64,000 nucleotides of DNA from Alteromonadaceae bacterium (GCA_013373625.1 JABXHM010000032.1:1-64000); one strand, 5' to 3'. Positions 1 through 9,861 are shown, counted from the first letter of the stretch. The notes: a model not told the origin generated them from the letters alone. Numbers and translations are program-made.

Positions 1-1937
1 CCGTAAACTATCAGGAAAAAACCTACGCAGCAGGTAAAATCCCGGGTGGTTTCTTTAAACGTGAAGGGCGTCCATCAGAAGGTGAAACACTCACCGCTCG
101 CCTGATTGACCGTCCAATTCGTCCATTATTCCCGGAAGGGTTTAAAAACGAAATTCAGGTTGTTATCACCGTTGTTTCAGCTAACCCTGATATTCCGACC
201 GATGTGATTTCAATGATTGGTACGTCAGCGGCGTTGTCTATTTCAGGCATTCCGTTTAACGGCCCGATTGGTGCAGCCCGCGTAGGTTATACCGATGGTG
301 AATACATCCTGAATACCCGTGCCAGCGAACAAGAAACCAGTGAACTGGATTTGGTTGTTGCGGGTACCGAAGGTGCGGTATTGATGGTTGAGTCTGAAGC
401 CGATGTGTTATCAGAAGAAGTGATGCTGGGCGCCGTTATGTACGGTCACGAACAGCTTCAAACTGTGGTAACTGCCGTTAACGAATTTGCTGCTGAAGTT
501 GCAACGCCTAAGTGGGACTGGCAGCCGCCTGCAGAAAATACGTCGTTAAAAGAGAAAGTCAAAGCACTGGCTCTGGACGGCATGACTGCTGCTTATCAGA
601 TCTCTGACAAGTTAGAGCGTAAAGATGCTGTTACCGCAGTCACCGAAAAAGCCGCCGCTGAAATTATTGCTGCTGACGAAGAACAAGATCAAAAAGAAGT
701 ACTGGATTTACTGCATGAGCTGGAAAGTGACGTAGTACGTTCACGTATTCTGGCTGGTGAGCCACGTATTGATGGTCGTGATCCAACCATGGTTCGCGCC
801 CTGAATGTTGCGACGGGCGTATTGCCTCGTACTCACGGTTCTGCTGTATTCACCCGTGGTGAAACTCAGGCCCTGGTTGTTGCAACCCTGGGTACTGAAC
901 GTGATGCCCAGATGATTGATGAGCTGGCCGGTCGTCGTGACAGCCGCTTCATGCTGCATTATAACTTCCCTCCGTACTGTGTTGGTGAAACCGGTATGAT
1001 TGGCTCTCCTAAGCGTCGCGAAATCGGTCACGGCCGTTTGGCAAAGCGCGGTATCCAGGCGGTTATGCCGAGTGAAGAAGAATTCCCGTATGTTGTGCGT
1101 GTGGTGTCTGAAATCACTGAATCAAACGGTTCATCTTCAATGGCCTCTGTATGTGGTACATCACTTGCGTTAATGGATGCGGGTGTGCCTATTAAAGCTT
1201 CTGTTGCAGGTATTGCAATGGGTCTGGTTAAGCGTGATGACAACTTTGTAGTTCTGTCGGATATCTTAGGTGATGAAGATCACTTAGGTGATATGGACTT
1301 TAAAGTAGCTGGTACTACCGACGGTGTTACTGCGCTGCAAATGGATATCAAGATTGAAGGTATCACTAAAGAAATCATGCAGATCGCACTTAAACAGGCA
1401 AAAGAAGCCCGTTTACATATTCTGGGTGTAATGGATCAGGCCCTTGGTGGTCACCGTGAAGAAATGAGTGAATTCGCCCCGCGGATTTATACCCTGAAGA
1501 TTGATCAGGACAAAATTCGCGATGTTATCGGTAAGGGTGGTGCAATGATCCGCGCTATTACCGAAGAGTCTGATACCAACATCGAAATTGAAGATGATGG
1601 TACAGTGAAAATCTTTGCCACTGAACGTGCTAAAGCTGATATTGCGATTAAGAAGATCGAACAAGTTACCGCCGAGATTGAAGTAGGTAAAACCTACCAC
1701 GGTAAAGTAACTCGTACGGTTGACTTCGGTGCATTTGTTGAAGTACTGCCGGGTAAAGAAGGTTTAGTTCATATTTCACAAATTGCGCATGAGCGCGTTA
1801 ATAAAGTGACTGACTACCTGACTGAAGGCCAGATGATTGACGTGAAGGTAATGGAAATTGATCGCCAGAACCGTGTACGTCTGAGCATTAAAGAATTGCT
1901 CGAGAAGCCTGCAAAACAGGACTCTTCTGACGAGTAA
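1..1937 (+). CDS. pnp: Polyribonucleotide nucleotidyltransferase (PNPase), 5' truncated by window edge
   Basis: PNPase degrades RNA 3' to 5' by phosphorolysis and is a core part of the RNA degradosome. The reading frame is open from base 3 (Val-Asn-Tyr-Gln, matching about residue 60 of the E. coli enzyme), so roughly 60 N-terminal residues lie outside the window and about 644 are visible. Seen in order: the end of the first RNase PH-like domain ([23 protein letters not shown]), the helical linker, the second RNase PH-like domain ([11 protein letters not shown], then [18 protein letters not shown]), a KH domain with the GxxG loop (IGKGGAMIR), and a C-terminal S1 domain ([18 protein letters not shown]). 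A terminator follows. The family assignment is certain. Confidence 0.98.
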   Translation, partial: VNYQEKTYAAGKIPGGFFKREGRPSEGETLTARLIDRPIRPLFPEGFKNEIQVVITVVSANPDIPTDVISMIGTSAALSISGIPFNGPIGAARVGYTDGEYILNTRASEQETSELDLVVAGTEGAVLMVESEADVLSEEVMLGAVMYGHEQLQTVVTAVNEFAAEVATPKWDWQPPAENTSLKEKVKALALDGMTAAYQISDKLERKDAVTAVTEKAAAEIIAADEEQDQKEVLDLLHELESDVVRSRILAGEPRIDGRDPTMVRALNVATGVLPRTHGSAVFTRGETQALVVATLGTERDAQMIDELAGRRDSRFMLHYNFPPYCVGETGMIGSPKRREIGHGRLAKRGIQAVMPSEEEFPYVVRVVSEITESNGSSSMASVCGTSLALMDAGVPIKASVAGIAMGLVKRDDNFVVLSDILGDEDHLGDMDFKVAGTTDGVTALQMDIKIEGITKEIMQIALKQAKEARLHILGVMDQALGGHREEMSEFAPRIYTLKIDQDKIRDVIGKGGAMIRAITEESDTNIEIEDDGTVKIFATERAKADIAIKKIEQVTAEIEVGKTYHGKVTRTVDFGAFVEVLPGKEGLVHISQIAHERVNKVTDYLTEGQMIDVKVMEIDRQNRVRLSIKELLEKPAKQDSSDE

Positions 1938-2010
1938 TATACACGCTGTTTAACCCTCGTTGCACCGGGTAAAATGTAATCCACTTGCAACCAGGGTAAA
2001 GAATACGTAC

Positions 2011-2037
2011 AAAAGGGGCTTGTTAGCCCCTTTTTTT
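2011..2037 (+). terminator. Rho-independent terminator after pnp
   Basis: AAGGGGCT (2013-2020), a four-base loop, AGCCCCTT (2025-2032), then a run of seven T. It lies between the pnp stop and the DUF1244 gene, only 14 bases before that gene's start, so it also sits in the leader of the next gene. Confidence 0.9.
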
Positions 2038-2051
2038 ATTGGAGTTTTACT

Positions 2052-2348
2052 ATGGATAAATCTGTACAAACTGAAATAGAAGCGGCTGTTTTCAGACGAT
2101 TAATTGATCACCTCGATGAGCACAAAGAGGTGCAAAACATTGAGTTGATGATTCTTGCTGACTTTTGCCGCAATTGCCTGGCCAAATGGTATAGCAAAGC
2201 AGCCGCTGATAATGGTGAGAGCATCGACTACGAGCAAGCTCGTCAAATTGTTTATAAAATGCCTTACAGTGAATGGAAAGACAATTTTCAACTACCTGCT
2301 ACACCGGAACAACTGGCCGCATTTGAAGCCAGACAGCAACAAAAATAG
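2052..2348 (+). CDS. DUF1244 family protein
   Basis: A 98-residue soluble protein whose conserved core, including FCRNCLAKWY (about residues 38-47) and a later KMPYSEWKDNFQ, matches what I know of the DUF1244 family. The two conserved cysteines (CRNC) are present. No function is established to my knowledge. A Shine-Dalgarno-like GGAG lies before the ATG. The gene is convergent with cdd, with only 17 bases between the stops. There is no signal peptide or membrane segment. Confidence 0.85.
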   Translation: MDKSVQTEIEAAVFRRLIDHLDEHKEVQNIELMILADFCRNCLAKWYSKAAADNGESIDYEQARQIVYKMPYSEWKDNFQLPATPEQLAAFEARQQQK

Positions 2349-2365
2349 CCGCAGTGGCGGGTTGT

Positions 2366-2767
2366 TTAATCCTGCTGATCGTCGAGTGGAAAAACATATG
2401 CGTGGGGTAATAGCTCAGCGACAGTGGTTGTGGTGCATTCGCCCTCGCTGGTCATTAAAATGACTGGTGTATCCGCTTGAGCGAATTCAGCTATTTTTTG
2501 CCGACAGCCGCCGCAAGGGTAGCAATACTCCGCATTAGGACTCACCACGATAATCTGTTGAATTTGTGTCGCGCCCTGTGTCACCATGGCGCCAATAGCA
2601 GATGCTTCAGCGCATTGCCCCAGTGGATAGGCTGCATTTTCAACATTGCAGCCGTTGTATATCTTGCCATCGTTAGCGATGATCGCCGCGCCGACGTAGA
2701 ACTTAGAGTAGGGGGCATGGGCATTTTTTTGAGCGTTAACCGCAGCGGTTTTCAATTGTTGTAACAA
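2366..2767 (-). CDS. cdd: Cytidine deaminase, short homotetrameric type
   Basis: Zinc enzyme that deaminates cytidine and deoxycytidine to uridine and deoxyuridine in pyrimidine salvage. At 133 residues it is the short, Bacillus-like form, not the roughly 294-residue E. coli form. The zinc site is visible: Cys52-Ala-Glu54 (CAEASAIG, Glu54 the proton shuttle) and Cys85/Cys88 in PCGGCRQ. FxVGAA and NGCNVENAAYP, typical of the substrate pocket, are also present. The start appears to be TTG with AAGGAAG about ten bases upstream. It is divergent from nlpI across 119 bases. Confidence 0.95.
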   Translation of the reverse strand: MLQQLKTAAVNAQKNAHAPYSKFYVGAAIIANDGKIYNGCNVENAAYPLGQCAEASAIGAMVTQGATQIQQIIVVSPNAEYCYPCGGCRQKIAEFAQADTPVILMTSEGECTTTTVAELLPHAYVFPLDDQQD

Positions 2768-2886
2768 TTTTTTACTTCCTTTCTGGTCGTTATTTTTGTT
2801 TTAATCCCATTCTGGAATACGTGTACGGCTTTTACATCTGTTATAGTGAATAAATACACGGCGAATAGGAATGAATTATATTTACC

Positions 2887-3765
2887 ATGCTTAGTCGATT
2901 GAGTCTTATTTTTTTTGTAATAGTATTGTCCGGATGCGCTCAAACGGTTCGTGAAACAAAGCAAACAGAGATGGGTAACCTGCTTGTACCCGAACCTGCT
3001 CCGGTGAGCATGCGTTCACAGGTTGCTATCGCCCGTTTTGGTCAGATATTAAAAAATGTCGATTTGACCGACGATGATAAAGCGCAGCTTCATTTTCAGC
3101 GCGGTATGTTGTACGACAGTGTTGGTCTTGGTGGGTTAGCGCAATTTGACTACAATCGCGCAATTAGCCTTAAACCAGATATGGCAGAGGCGCATAACTC
3201 TCTGGGTGTGCACATGGTGCAGCAGGAGAAGTTTAGTCAGGCTTATGAAGCGTTCGATTCGACCCTCGATATTGATCCCGAATATGACTTTGCGTTTTTA
3301 AACCGTGGTATCGCGCTTTATTATGGTGGCCGTCCGGATTTGGCCATTACAGACCTTGCGGCCTTTGCAGACAGAGCACCTGAAGATCCGTTCCGGGTGT
3401 TGTGGGCTTATTTTGCGGAGCGGGAGTTATCATCGGAATCAGCGATTGCCAATATGGCGGAGCGACGCGAAGCGCTGCCAGAAAGCCATTGGGCAACCAT
3501 ACTGGTTGATCTGTTTTTGGGAATAAAAAACGAAAGCCAACTACTTAATATGTTACTCAGTGGCGTTAAAAGTGAAAAGGAACTTACCGATCGTTTGTGT
3601 GAGGCCTATTTTTACCTTGGCAAATATCATGAAGAAAAACAGCAACCTGGTATTGCGTCCAATTACTTCAAATTTACCCTGAGTACTAACGTATTTGAAT
3701 ATGTTGAACATCGCTATGCGCGACTGGAATTGCAACGTTTAAGGCAAGCTTCGGCTAAAGACTAA
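2887..3765 (+). CDS. nlpI: Lipoprotein NlpI (TPR protein)
   Basis: Outer-membrane lipoprotein with tetratricopeptide repeats. In E. coli it acts as an adaptor for the protease Prc (Tsp) and for peptidoglycan hydrolases such as MepS. Seen: a short hydrophobic signal ending in the lipobox VLSGC (Cys about 17), then TPR-like helices (LGGLAQFDYNRAISLKPDMAEAHNSLG; YEAFDSTLDIDPEYDFAFLNRGIALYY). Its 292 residues match the family. Proximity to pnp agrees with the enterobacterial order, here separated by DUF1244 and cdd. The next gene starts four bases after the stop, so the two are probably co-transcribed. Confidence 0.95.
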   Translation: MLSRLSLIFFVIVLSGCAQTVRETKQTEMGNLLVPEPAPVSMRSQVAIARFGQILKNVDLTDDDKAQLHFQRGMLYDSVGLGGLAQFDYNRAISLKPDMAEAHNSLGVHMVQQEKFSQAYEAFDSTLDIDPEYDFAFLNRGIALYYGGRPDLAITDLAAFADRAPEDPFRVLWAYFAERELSSESAIANMAERREALPESHWATILVDLFLGIKNESQLLNMLLSGVKSEKELTDRLCEAYFYLGKYHEEKQQPGIASNYFKFTLSTNVFEYVEHRYARLELQRLRQASAKD

Positions 3766-3769
3766 CGCT

Positions 3770-5266
3770 ATGATGTTCAGAGCGACCTGCTTAGCGGTTT
3801 TTACGTCACTTACTATCGCAGCCGATAGTGGCCATCTATCCTCTCAGTTGTTAATTAATGCTGAGCAAGCGGCACGACCCGCTCCGTTATTGTGGGTGGC
3901 AGTGCAGGCTGGCAGTCAGGAAGCGAAAGAACGACTGCTCGCCGAGGCTAAAGCCAACCAGGACGAATACTGGCTGGAAAAACTCATTCAGGTAGGGTAT
4001 TCGCCCGCAGCACTCGTATTGTCACGTTTGAAACAAGATACGCGTCTGGCTGGGCGGCTAGTTAAACTGGCGGCTCGCGGCGGAGTTGCCGAAGCGCAGT
4101 ATGAATACGCAATGATCCGCGATGATTACAAGCATCGGGAAACCTGGTTAAAAGCGGCTGCTGAACAAAACTATTTCATTGCCCAAACTGCTTTAGCTGA
4201 CTGGTATTTATTGCATGACGCTCAGGAAAAGGCCGAGCCCTGGCTGGTTAAAACCGCTTCCCAGGATAGCCAAAGTGCTTTTCAGCTTGCATTTATTCGC
4301 TGGCAACAAGGTACAGAAGATCTGGCTTTTGAACTGTTCAGGTTTGCCGCCCAACAGGGGCACGTCGACGCACAGCGAGTATTGTCTGTATTAAAGCAAT
4401 ATCAACCTGTATCGCTGACTTCGCTCGCTGCAACCTCTGCTAATGAGCCAACCACCACTGCGTGTAAACAACGTATTCAACCATTTGCTACCGGTCTTGC
4501 TGAAATTGTGCAGGCCAATCGTATTTACCAGCAGTACCAACGGGATAAACGCTTAAGTCAACTTTCATTATGTGTCGAAGAGCCCGTTTGGCTAGAGCGG
4601 GAGGCAATTAGTTGTGATGCCAACTGGCAAGGACAGGGGCGATTAGGTTGTGATATTGAGGGCCTTGATGCTGTTGCCAGATCCCGGGGGTTTACGCACG
4701 CCGTGATCCTGGCTAAATCTGGCAAAGCGAATGTGAACAACGGTGTCATGTATCTTGATGTTGGCGATACGTACAGTGTATTTGTACATGAACTCGCTCA
4801 CTTTGTTGGTTTTGTTGATGAATACCCTCTGACACGCGAACTGGCAAGGGAATACTGCCGGCGAAAATCTGCGCCGAATCTGGTGTTTTTAGGCACTATT
4901 ACTTATGCGCCGCTAGCAAATATAGATTTCTGGCAGAGCATTGAATTTCCAGTGACGTTATATCCATCCCGCACGTGTAATAATATTAATGTTAAGAGTT
5001 ATAAGCCCAGTGATCGCATTACGTTTATGGAAAATCACGATGCGGACTATATTCCTCCTTTATATTTATCGATCTGGGAACAGCGGCTTAATCAACCTGA
5101 CAGCCAACGGCCCATTGCCATGAACTTTTTTCAACACTATGAGAAATCAGGGAATACGCCTGATGCCGCGTATTGGCTGGATGTATTGCGACAACAACGC
5201 CGCGAACCTGCTGCAAGAAGCGAGGCGCCTCTTGCGGTAGATGCAAAACCTGAATTCACAGATTAA
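3770..5266 (+). CDS. Secreted Sel1-like repeat protein with HExxH metallopeptidase-like domain
   Basis: A 498-residue protein I do not recognise as a named gene. It begins with a probable signal peptide (MMFRATCLAVFTSLTIAADS). Residues about 85-210 form Sel1/TPR-like helical repeats (AARGGVAEAQYEYAMI; KAAAEQNYFIAQTALADWYLL; FRFAAQQGHVDAQRVL). The C-terminal half carries HELAHFVGFVDEY at 340-352, a zinc-metallopeptidase motif with His340, Glu341, His344 and a downstream DEY. This recalls peptidase family M64, though the spacing to DEY looks one residue shorter. Paired cysteines fit a periplasmic or extracellular location. It follows nlpI by four bases and overlaps the 3' end of convergent cysZ by four. 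Proteolytic activity is inferred, not shown. Confidence 0.7.
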   Translation: MMFRATCLAVFTSLTIAADSGHLSSQLLINAEQAARPAPLLWVAVQAGSQEAKERLLAEAKANQDEYWLEKLIQVGYSPAALVLSRLKQDTRLAGRLVKLAARGGVAEAQYEYAMIRDDYKHRETWLKAAAEQNYFIAQTALADWYLLHDAQEKAEPWLVKTASQDSQSAFQLAFIRWQQGTEDLAFELFRFAAQQGHVDAQRVLSVLKQYQPVSLTSLAATSANEPTTTACKQRIQPFATGLAEIVQANRIYQQYQRDKRLSQLSLCVEEPVWLEREAISCDANWQGQGRLGCDIEGLDAVARSRGFTHAVILAKSGKANVNNGVMYLDVGDTYSVFVHELAHFVGFVDEYPLTRELAREYCRRKSAPNLVFLGTITYAPLANIDFWQSIEFPVTLYPSRTCNNINVKSYKPSDRITFMENHDADYIPPLYLSIWEQRLNQPDSQRPIAMNFFQHYEKSGNTPDAAYWLDVLRQQRREPAARSEAPLAVDAKPEFTD

Positions 5267-6021
5267 CCGTTGGTAATATGTGGGTGTAGTACATCATGAC
5301 GGTATTCGTTCACCCACATTGCTGTAGCACCGCAAATAGCCACAGGCATCACTAAAAAGTTAATAATTGGAATCATCGCCATAATATTCACCGCAATGCC
5401 GAAGGGATAACTAAGCCCTTTACGCTGGCTCAAATGGGTGCGCATCGTAGCAAAAGGGACTTTGTGGTTGTCAAAGGGGTAATCACAATACTGTATTGCC
5501 ATCATCCAGGCACCAAATAGAAACCATAGCACCTGACCAACCACAGGCAGCAGGAAAAACAGTATTAAAAAGCCAATTGCCCGTGGCAGGTAATACATAA
5601 ACTTGGTCACTTCACGGCCTATGGTACGCGGGATGTCTTTGATAATTGCTATGACGCCATCATCTCCCATTGACTGACCAGTGAGGTGGCGCTCGACTTT
5701 TTCAGCTAATAAGCCATTGAAGGGGGCTGCTATCCAATTCGCAAGAGTGCCGAACAATAGTGCGAAGCTCAGTAAAATACTGATCACAGCCAGCGGCCAG
5801 ATCAAAAATGTAATAGAGGTTTTTAACCAGCCCAGAAAATCAGGAATAAAACCGGTAATGTAATCTACACCCACCTGGATTTCGCCAATCAGAAAATAAA
5901 ATGCTACGGAAAATAACAGCAGGTTTATGGTTAAGGGCACAAAGACAAAACGTTTTAATCCTTTGGTTGTGATTAAGTCAAAACCCTGGCCGAAATAACT
6001 CATACCGCTTCGATGTGCCAT
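5263..6021 (-). CDS. cysZ: Sulfate transporter CysZ
   Basis: Inner-membrane protein of the CysZ/EI24 family that supplies sulfate for cysteine synthesis. The 252 residues show the family N-terminus (GMSYFGQGFDLITTKGLKRFVFVPL), several hydrophobic segments, and conserved YCDYPFDNHK and FGIAVNIMAMIPIINFLVMPVAICGATAMWV near the end. In E. coli cysZ is beside zipA and ligA. Here it is divergent from smc-zipA-ligA, so the neighbourhood is kept with smc inserted. The 239-bp divergent region contains a perfect palindrome that could be an operator. Confidence 0.95.
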   Translation of the reverse strand: MAHRSGMSYFGQGFDLITTKGLKRFVFVPLTINLLLFSVAFYFLIGEIQVGVDYITGFIPDFLGWLKTSITFLIWPLAVISILLSFALLFGTLANWIAAPFNGLLAEKVERHLTGQSMGDDGVIAIIKDIPRTIGREVTKFMYYLPRAIGFLILFFLLPVVGQVLWFLFGAWMMAIQYCDYPFDNHKVPFATMRTHLSQRKGLSYPFGIAVNIMAMIPIINFLVMPVAICGATAMWVNEYRHDVLHPHITNG

Positions 6022-6126
6022 TTGAACTCCTGATTATTGAAAATAAAGAAGAAATAACGCTGACCCGAAATATCATAGCGTATGGCAGCCAGTATAAAAT
6101 GCCAGGTTACTGCTGTGAATTCCTAA

Positions 6127-6166
6127 TTGTTACAGTTCATGAACTTTGTTACATTCAACCTATAAT
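6127..6166. promoter_or_regulatory. Palindrome with flanking direct repeats and a -10-like hexamer in the cysZ/smc divergent region
   Basis: AGTTCATGAACT (6134-6145) is a perfect 12-base palindrome. It is flanked on both sides by TTGTTACA (6127-6134 and 6146-6153). A TATAAT hexamer follows at 6161-6166, pointing toward smc, but I find no convincing -35 at 16-18 bases. The arrangement looks like a protein-binding site between two divergent genes. The binding factor is unknown. Confidence 0.4.
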
Positions 6167-6260
6167 AACAATTCGAAAGTGCGCAATGTGATTTCTTCCG
6201 TAACGATGTTTACGACAGATTCTCCAGTAACTTACGCTCTCAAGTGCAGGGTGGGTTAGT

Positions 6261-9200
6261 GTGCGACTAAAGAAAATCAAACTTGCTGGTTTCAAATCCT
6301 TTGTAGATCCCACTAGCATTCCGTTTCCGGGGGATATGACAGCCATTGTTGGGCCTAATGGGTGTGGTAAATCCAATGTGATCGATGCGGTGCGTTGGGT
6401 ATTAGGTGAAAGTTCAGCTAAAAACCTGCGCGGTGATGCCATGACCGACGTGATTTTTAATGGCTCGTCTGCGCGCAAACCGGTTGGCCAGTGCAGTGTT
6501 GAACTGGTATTTGATAATTCAAGTGGTCGTATTGCCGGTGAATATGCGAAATACAACGAACTGTCGATTAAACGTCTGGTTACCCGCGAAGCGATTTCAA
6601 CGTATTTTCTGAATGGCAGCAAATGCCGACGACGTGACGTCACCGATCTGTTTTTAGGCACCGGCCTCGGGCCACGCAGTTACGCTATTATTGAACAGGG
6701 CATGATTTCGCGTCTGATTGAGTCTAAACCTCAGGAGTTGCGGGTTTTTATTGAAGAAGCCGCCGGTATATCCAAATATAAAGAACGACGTCGTGAAACT
6801 GAAAATCGCATTCGCCACACCCAGGATAATCTCGAACGATTAGAAGATGTTCGCGGTGAGATGGCACGTCAGCTTGAAAAATTACAGCGTCAGGCTGCGT
6901 CTGCCAGACGTTACACCGCATTAAAAGCTGATGAACGTAAATTAAAGAGTGAATTGGCTGCCATTCGCTGGCTAAAACACGATGATCATCTACAAGCATT
7001 GCAGCAGCAACAGCAGCAACTTGATACCGACATCGAAGCGCTTCGTGCCCGCCAGCGTGGAGACGAGGCGGGTATTGAAAAATACCGCGATGTACAGTTG
7101 TCGTGTAAAAGTAAACTGGATGATTTGCAGCAGCAAATGTTTAAGGTCAGTACCAGCATTTCTCGACTTGAACAAACTACTTTACATAATCAGCAACGCC
7201 GCCAGCAAATTGCTCAGGAGCTCAGTGAAGCAAAGCGCCAGTGTGAAGCGTTGCTCTCGGAGCAGCACGAGCTGAGCAATCAGGTTGAAGTGCAGGCGGT
7301 AACGCTACTTGAATTAGAGCCTGCGTATGAAATAAAAGAGGCAGCATGCGAGCAACTTGAAGTTACGCGTAACCAGGCTGAGGAATCTTTACAGAAGCAT
7401 CAGCGTGAATTTCAGCAAACTGATCAGCGTTACCATCAGCTTAAGCAACAAGTGCATTCCCAGCACAGCAAAGTACAGACGGTATTACAAATGCAGATGC
7501 GCACTCAGCAGCGTATTGGTGAGCTGGAGCGCGATATAAAAGAATTTGATGATGCTGACCATCAGCAAACCATTGAAAACCTCCAACTGGAGTTGGAAGA
7601 GGTTGCGGAACAGTTGCTGGGTATAGAAGAGAGCGTCAGCGACGCCACCCGGCGTCTTAAAACGCAAGAAGCTGAGCATGCAGACCATCAGCAACAGCTT
7701 CAGGGGATTAATGCCACCCTGCAGCAACGTCAGTCTCAGCTTGCAGCGCTGGAGACCCTGCAACAGGCCAGTAACCCTGTGCAAGATGAAGTAAGCAATG
7801 TAACGCCATTGTGGCAATCCCTTGAGCCTGCAGATGGCGCCGCCCCTTTACTTGAAACAATATTGCAGCAACTAGGTGATGCGCGTCTTGCCACTGATAT
7901 TTCAAAACAACAACTAGCCGGTATGAAGTCTAATCTGGCGGCTGGTGTAAAATATTATTCATCAGCAGATTTAACCACGACTAAACTGGCCGGGACAGCG
8001 GCTGAGTTAGTCAGCAACAGCCAGGTGCCCCGTTGGTTTAATGCGATTTACGTTGAGAACAGCACAGAGGATGCTCTGGCCCGCCTGGCCGAAATCGATG
8101 AGTTGGCAGTTGTCGTAACCCGGGACGGACAATGGCTTGGCGCAGACTGGTTTAGCTTTGGTCAGCATGACAAGGAGCAGGGCGTACTGCAAAGAGCGGA
8201 GCAAATAGTCGGTTTGCAGAGTGAAATAGAAGAATTGAATAATCAGGTTGGCAGTGGTGCTGATCTCGTTAGGCAAGGTGCAGAAAGCATCGAGCAAGCA
8301 CGGCAACAACTTAATACCTGTCAGGCTCAGTTAAATCAATATCAAAGTCAGCAACAGCAAATTAAAAGCCGGATTAGCTGGGTGACCGAACAGCAAGCGC
8401 AGCAGGCACAAAAACAACTGCGCCTTAACGAAGAGCTTACACGTCAGCAGGAACAGCTCGAAGATGAAGCGATGCAAATGACCATGCTCAATGACAGCCT
8501 TGAGGATCTCGAGATCCAGTTATCCGAGCAGCAGGAAAGTCAGGTCCGATTACAGGACAGGCAGCAGGAATTACAACAGCAGGTTAATGAGCAGCGTAGC
8601 CAGTATGAGCAGCATACGCGCGAATTACATGACCTGGCGCTAAAAAAGCAACAGTGCCAGAATCAGCAACAGTCACTACAGTCGCAACTGCACCGTGTTG
8701 CTCAGCAAGCGCAGACGTTGCAAGAGAGAATAGAAGCGCTGACCGAGGAAGGCGAGGCACTTGAGCAACCAGAGCATGAACATCGCGCGCGGTTGCAGGA
8801 ATTACTTGAGGAAAAGACGCAGCTAGAAGCTAAGCGCGTGACCCTTCAACAAGAACTCGAGCATGCCGAGAGTCTGTTAAACGAAGCAACCCAGGGGCAA
8901 CAAGGCCTGATTAGCGATATTGCCAAGCGACAAGAAAAACTCGACAGCCTGAAAATTGAAGCTGAGGGTTATCGTGTTCGTGGTGCGGCTATTCTTGAAC
9001 AACTGAATGATTTAGGTGTCACATTAAAAGCGGTGCTGGAAACGCTGCCTGGTGATACCAGTGAAACGCAATGGCAACAAGAGCTTGAAAAAACAACCGC
9101 GGCTATTAGTCGCCTGGGGGCGGTTAACCTGGCCGCGGTCGAGGAGTATGAGGTACAAGCCGAGCGTAAAGCGCATTTGGATACGCAGTTCGACGATTTA

Positions 9201-9734
9201 AATGAAGCCCTGGACACACTGCAAAATGCAATACGCAAAATTGATCGTGAAACGCGCTCTCGCTTTAGTCAGACTTTTGAACAAGTCAATGCGGATTTAC
9301 AGTTGTTGTTTCCTAAAGTATTTGGCGGCGGCTCGGCCTATTTAGCGTTAACAGACGATGATTTACTTGAGACGGGTGTCACCATCATGGCACGCCCACC
9401 AGGAAAGAAAAATAGTACAATTCATTTGCTCAGTGGTGGAGAAAAAGCATTAACCGCTTTATCATTGGTGTTTGCTATTTTTCGTCTTAATCCGGCACCA
9501 TTTTGTTTGTTGGACGAAGTCGACGCGCCATTGGACGACGCGAATGTGGGACGTTTTTGTAACCTTGTCTCTGAAATGTCAAAATCAGTACAGTTTATCT
9601 ACATATCACACAATAAAATTGCCATGGAGATGGCCAGTCATTTAACAGGTGTTACTATGGCAGAGCCGGGTGTATCACGTATGGTTGCGGTTGATGTGGA
9701 TGAGGCAGTATCGATGGTTGAAACAAGTAATTAA
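6261..9734 (+). CDS. smc: Chromosome segregation ATPase SMC
   Basis: SMC homodimer that, with ScpA and ScpB, compacts and organises the chromosome. The 1157 residues show the N-terminal ATPase half (Walker A GPNGCGKSN at 31-39), a long Gln/Glu-rich coiled coil, a hinge around residues 510-640, a second coiled coil, and the C-terminal ATPase half with signature LLSGGEKAL (near 1057) and Walker B LLDEVDAPLDD (Asp1085, Glu1086). It is a canonical SMC, not MukB, judging by the signature and by KIKLAGFKSFVDPT. The start is GTG at 6261; no better start gives the family N-terminus. It lies directly upstream of zipA. scpA and scpB are not in the window. Confidence 0.97.
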   Translation: MRLKKIKLAGFKSFVDPTSIPFPGDMTAIVGPNGCGKSNVIDAVRWVLGESSAKNLRGDAMTDVIFNGSSARKPVGQCSVELVFDNSSGRIAGEYAKYNELSIKRLVTREAISTYFLNGSKCRRRDVTDLFLGTGLGPRSYAIIEQGMISRLIESKPQELRVFIEEAAGISKYKERRRETENRIRHTQDNLERLEDVRGEMARQLEKLQRQAASARRYTALKADERKLKSELAAIRWLKHDDHLQALQQQQQQLDTDIEALRARQRGDEAGIEKYRDVQLSCKSKLDDLQQQMFKVSTSISRLEQTTLHNQQRRQQIAQELSEAKRQCEALLSEQHELSNQVEVQAVTLLELEPAYEIKEAACEQLEVTRNQAEESLQKHQREFQQTDQRYHQLKQQVHSQHSKVQTVLQMQMRTQQRIGELERDIKEFDDADHQQTIENLQLELEEVAEQLLGIEESVSDATRRLKTQEAEHADHQQQLQGINATLQQRQSQLAALETLQQASNPVQDEVSNVTPLWQSLEPADGAAPLLETILQQLGDARLATDISKQQLAGMKSNLAAGVKYYSSADLTTTKLAGTAAELVSNSQVPRWFNAIYVENSTEDALARLAEIDELAVVVTRDGQWLGADWFSFGQHDKEQGVLQRAEQIVGLQSEIEELNNQVGSGADLVRQGAESIEQARQQLNTCQAQLNQYQSQQQQIKSRISWVTEQQAQQAQKQLRLNEELTRQQEQLEDEAMQMTMLNDSLEDLEIQLSEQQESQVRLQDRQQELQQQVNEQRSQYEQHTRELHDLALKKQQCQNQQQSLQSQLHRVAQQAQTLQERIEALTEEGEALEQPEHEHRARLQELLEEKTQLEAKRVTLQQELEHAESLLNEATQGQQGLISDIAKRQEKLDSLKIEAEGYRVRGAAILEQLNDLGVTLKAVLETLPGDTSETQWQQELEKTTAAISRLGAVNLAAVEEYEVQAERKAHLDTQFDDLNEALDTLQNAIRKIDRETRSRFSQTFEQVNADLQLLFPKVFGGGSAYLALTDDDLLETGVTIMARPPGKKNSTIHLLSGGEKALTALSLVFAIFRLNPAPFCLLDEVDAPLDDANVGRFCNLVSEMSKSVQFIYISHNKIAMEMASHLTGVTMAEPGVSRMVAVDVDEAVSMVETSN

Positions 9735-9861
9735 ATTGTAGAATTTAAGCGCACTCAGTTTAACGGTCAGCAATAAGCCGGTATGAGTGATAACTAAGGG
9801 CAGCGATTCATACTGCCATTGTAATGAGTTAGACGATAAACCAATAGGGCGAAAGAAGTCG

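Noticed and set aside
6155..6661. 168-codon minus-strand frame over the smc start
   Set aside because: Antisense to the conserved SMC ATPase head with no family-like sequence.
6999..7022. Short CAG-rich run encoding polyglutamine in smc
   Set aside because: Normal for the Gln-rich coiled coil; not a microsatellite of note.
9787..9861. Upstream GTG start for zipA
   Set aside because: It would place 25 polar residues before the N-terminal membrane segment; the ATG at 9862 has a better ribosome-binding site and a family-like N-terminus.
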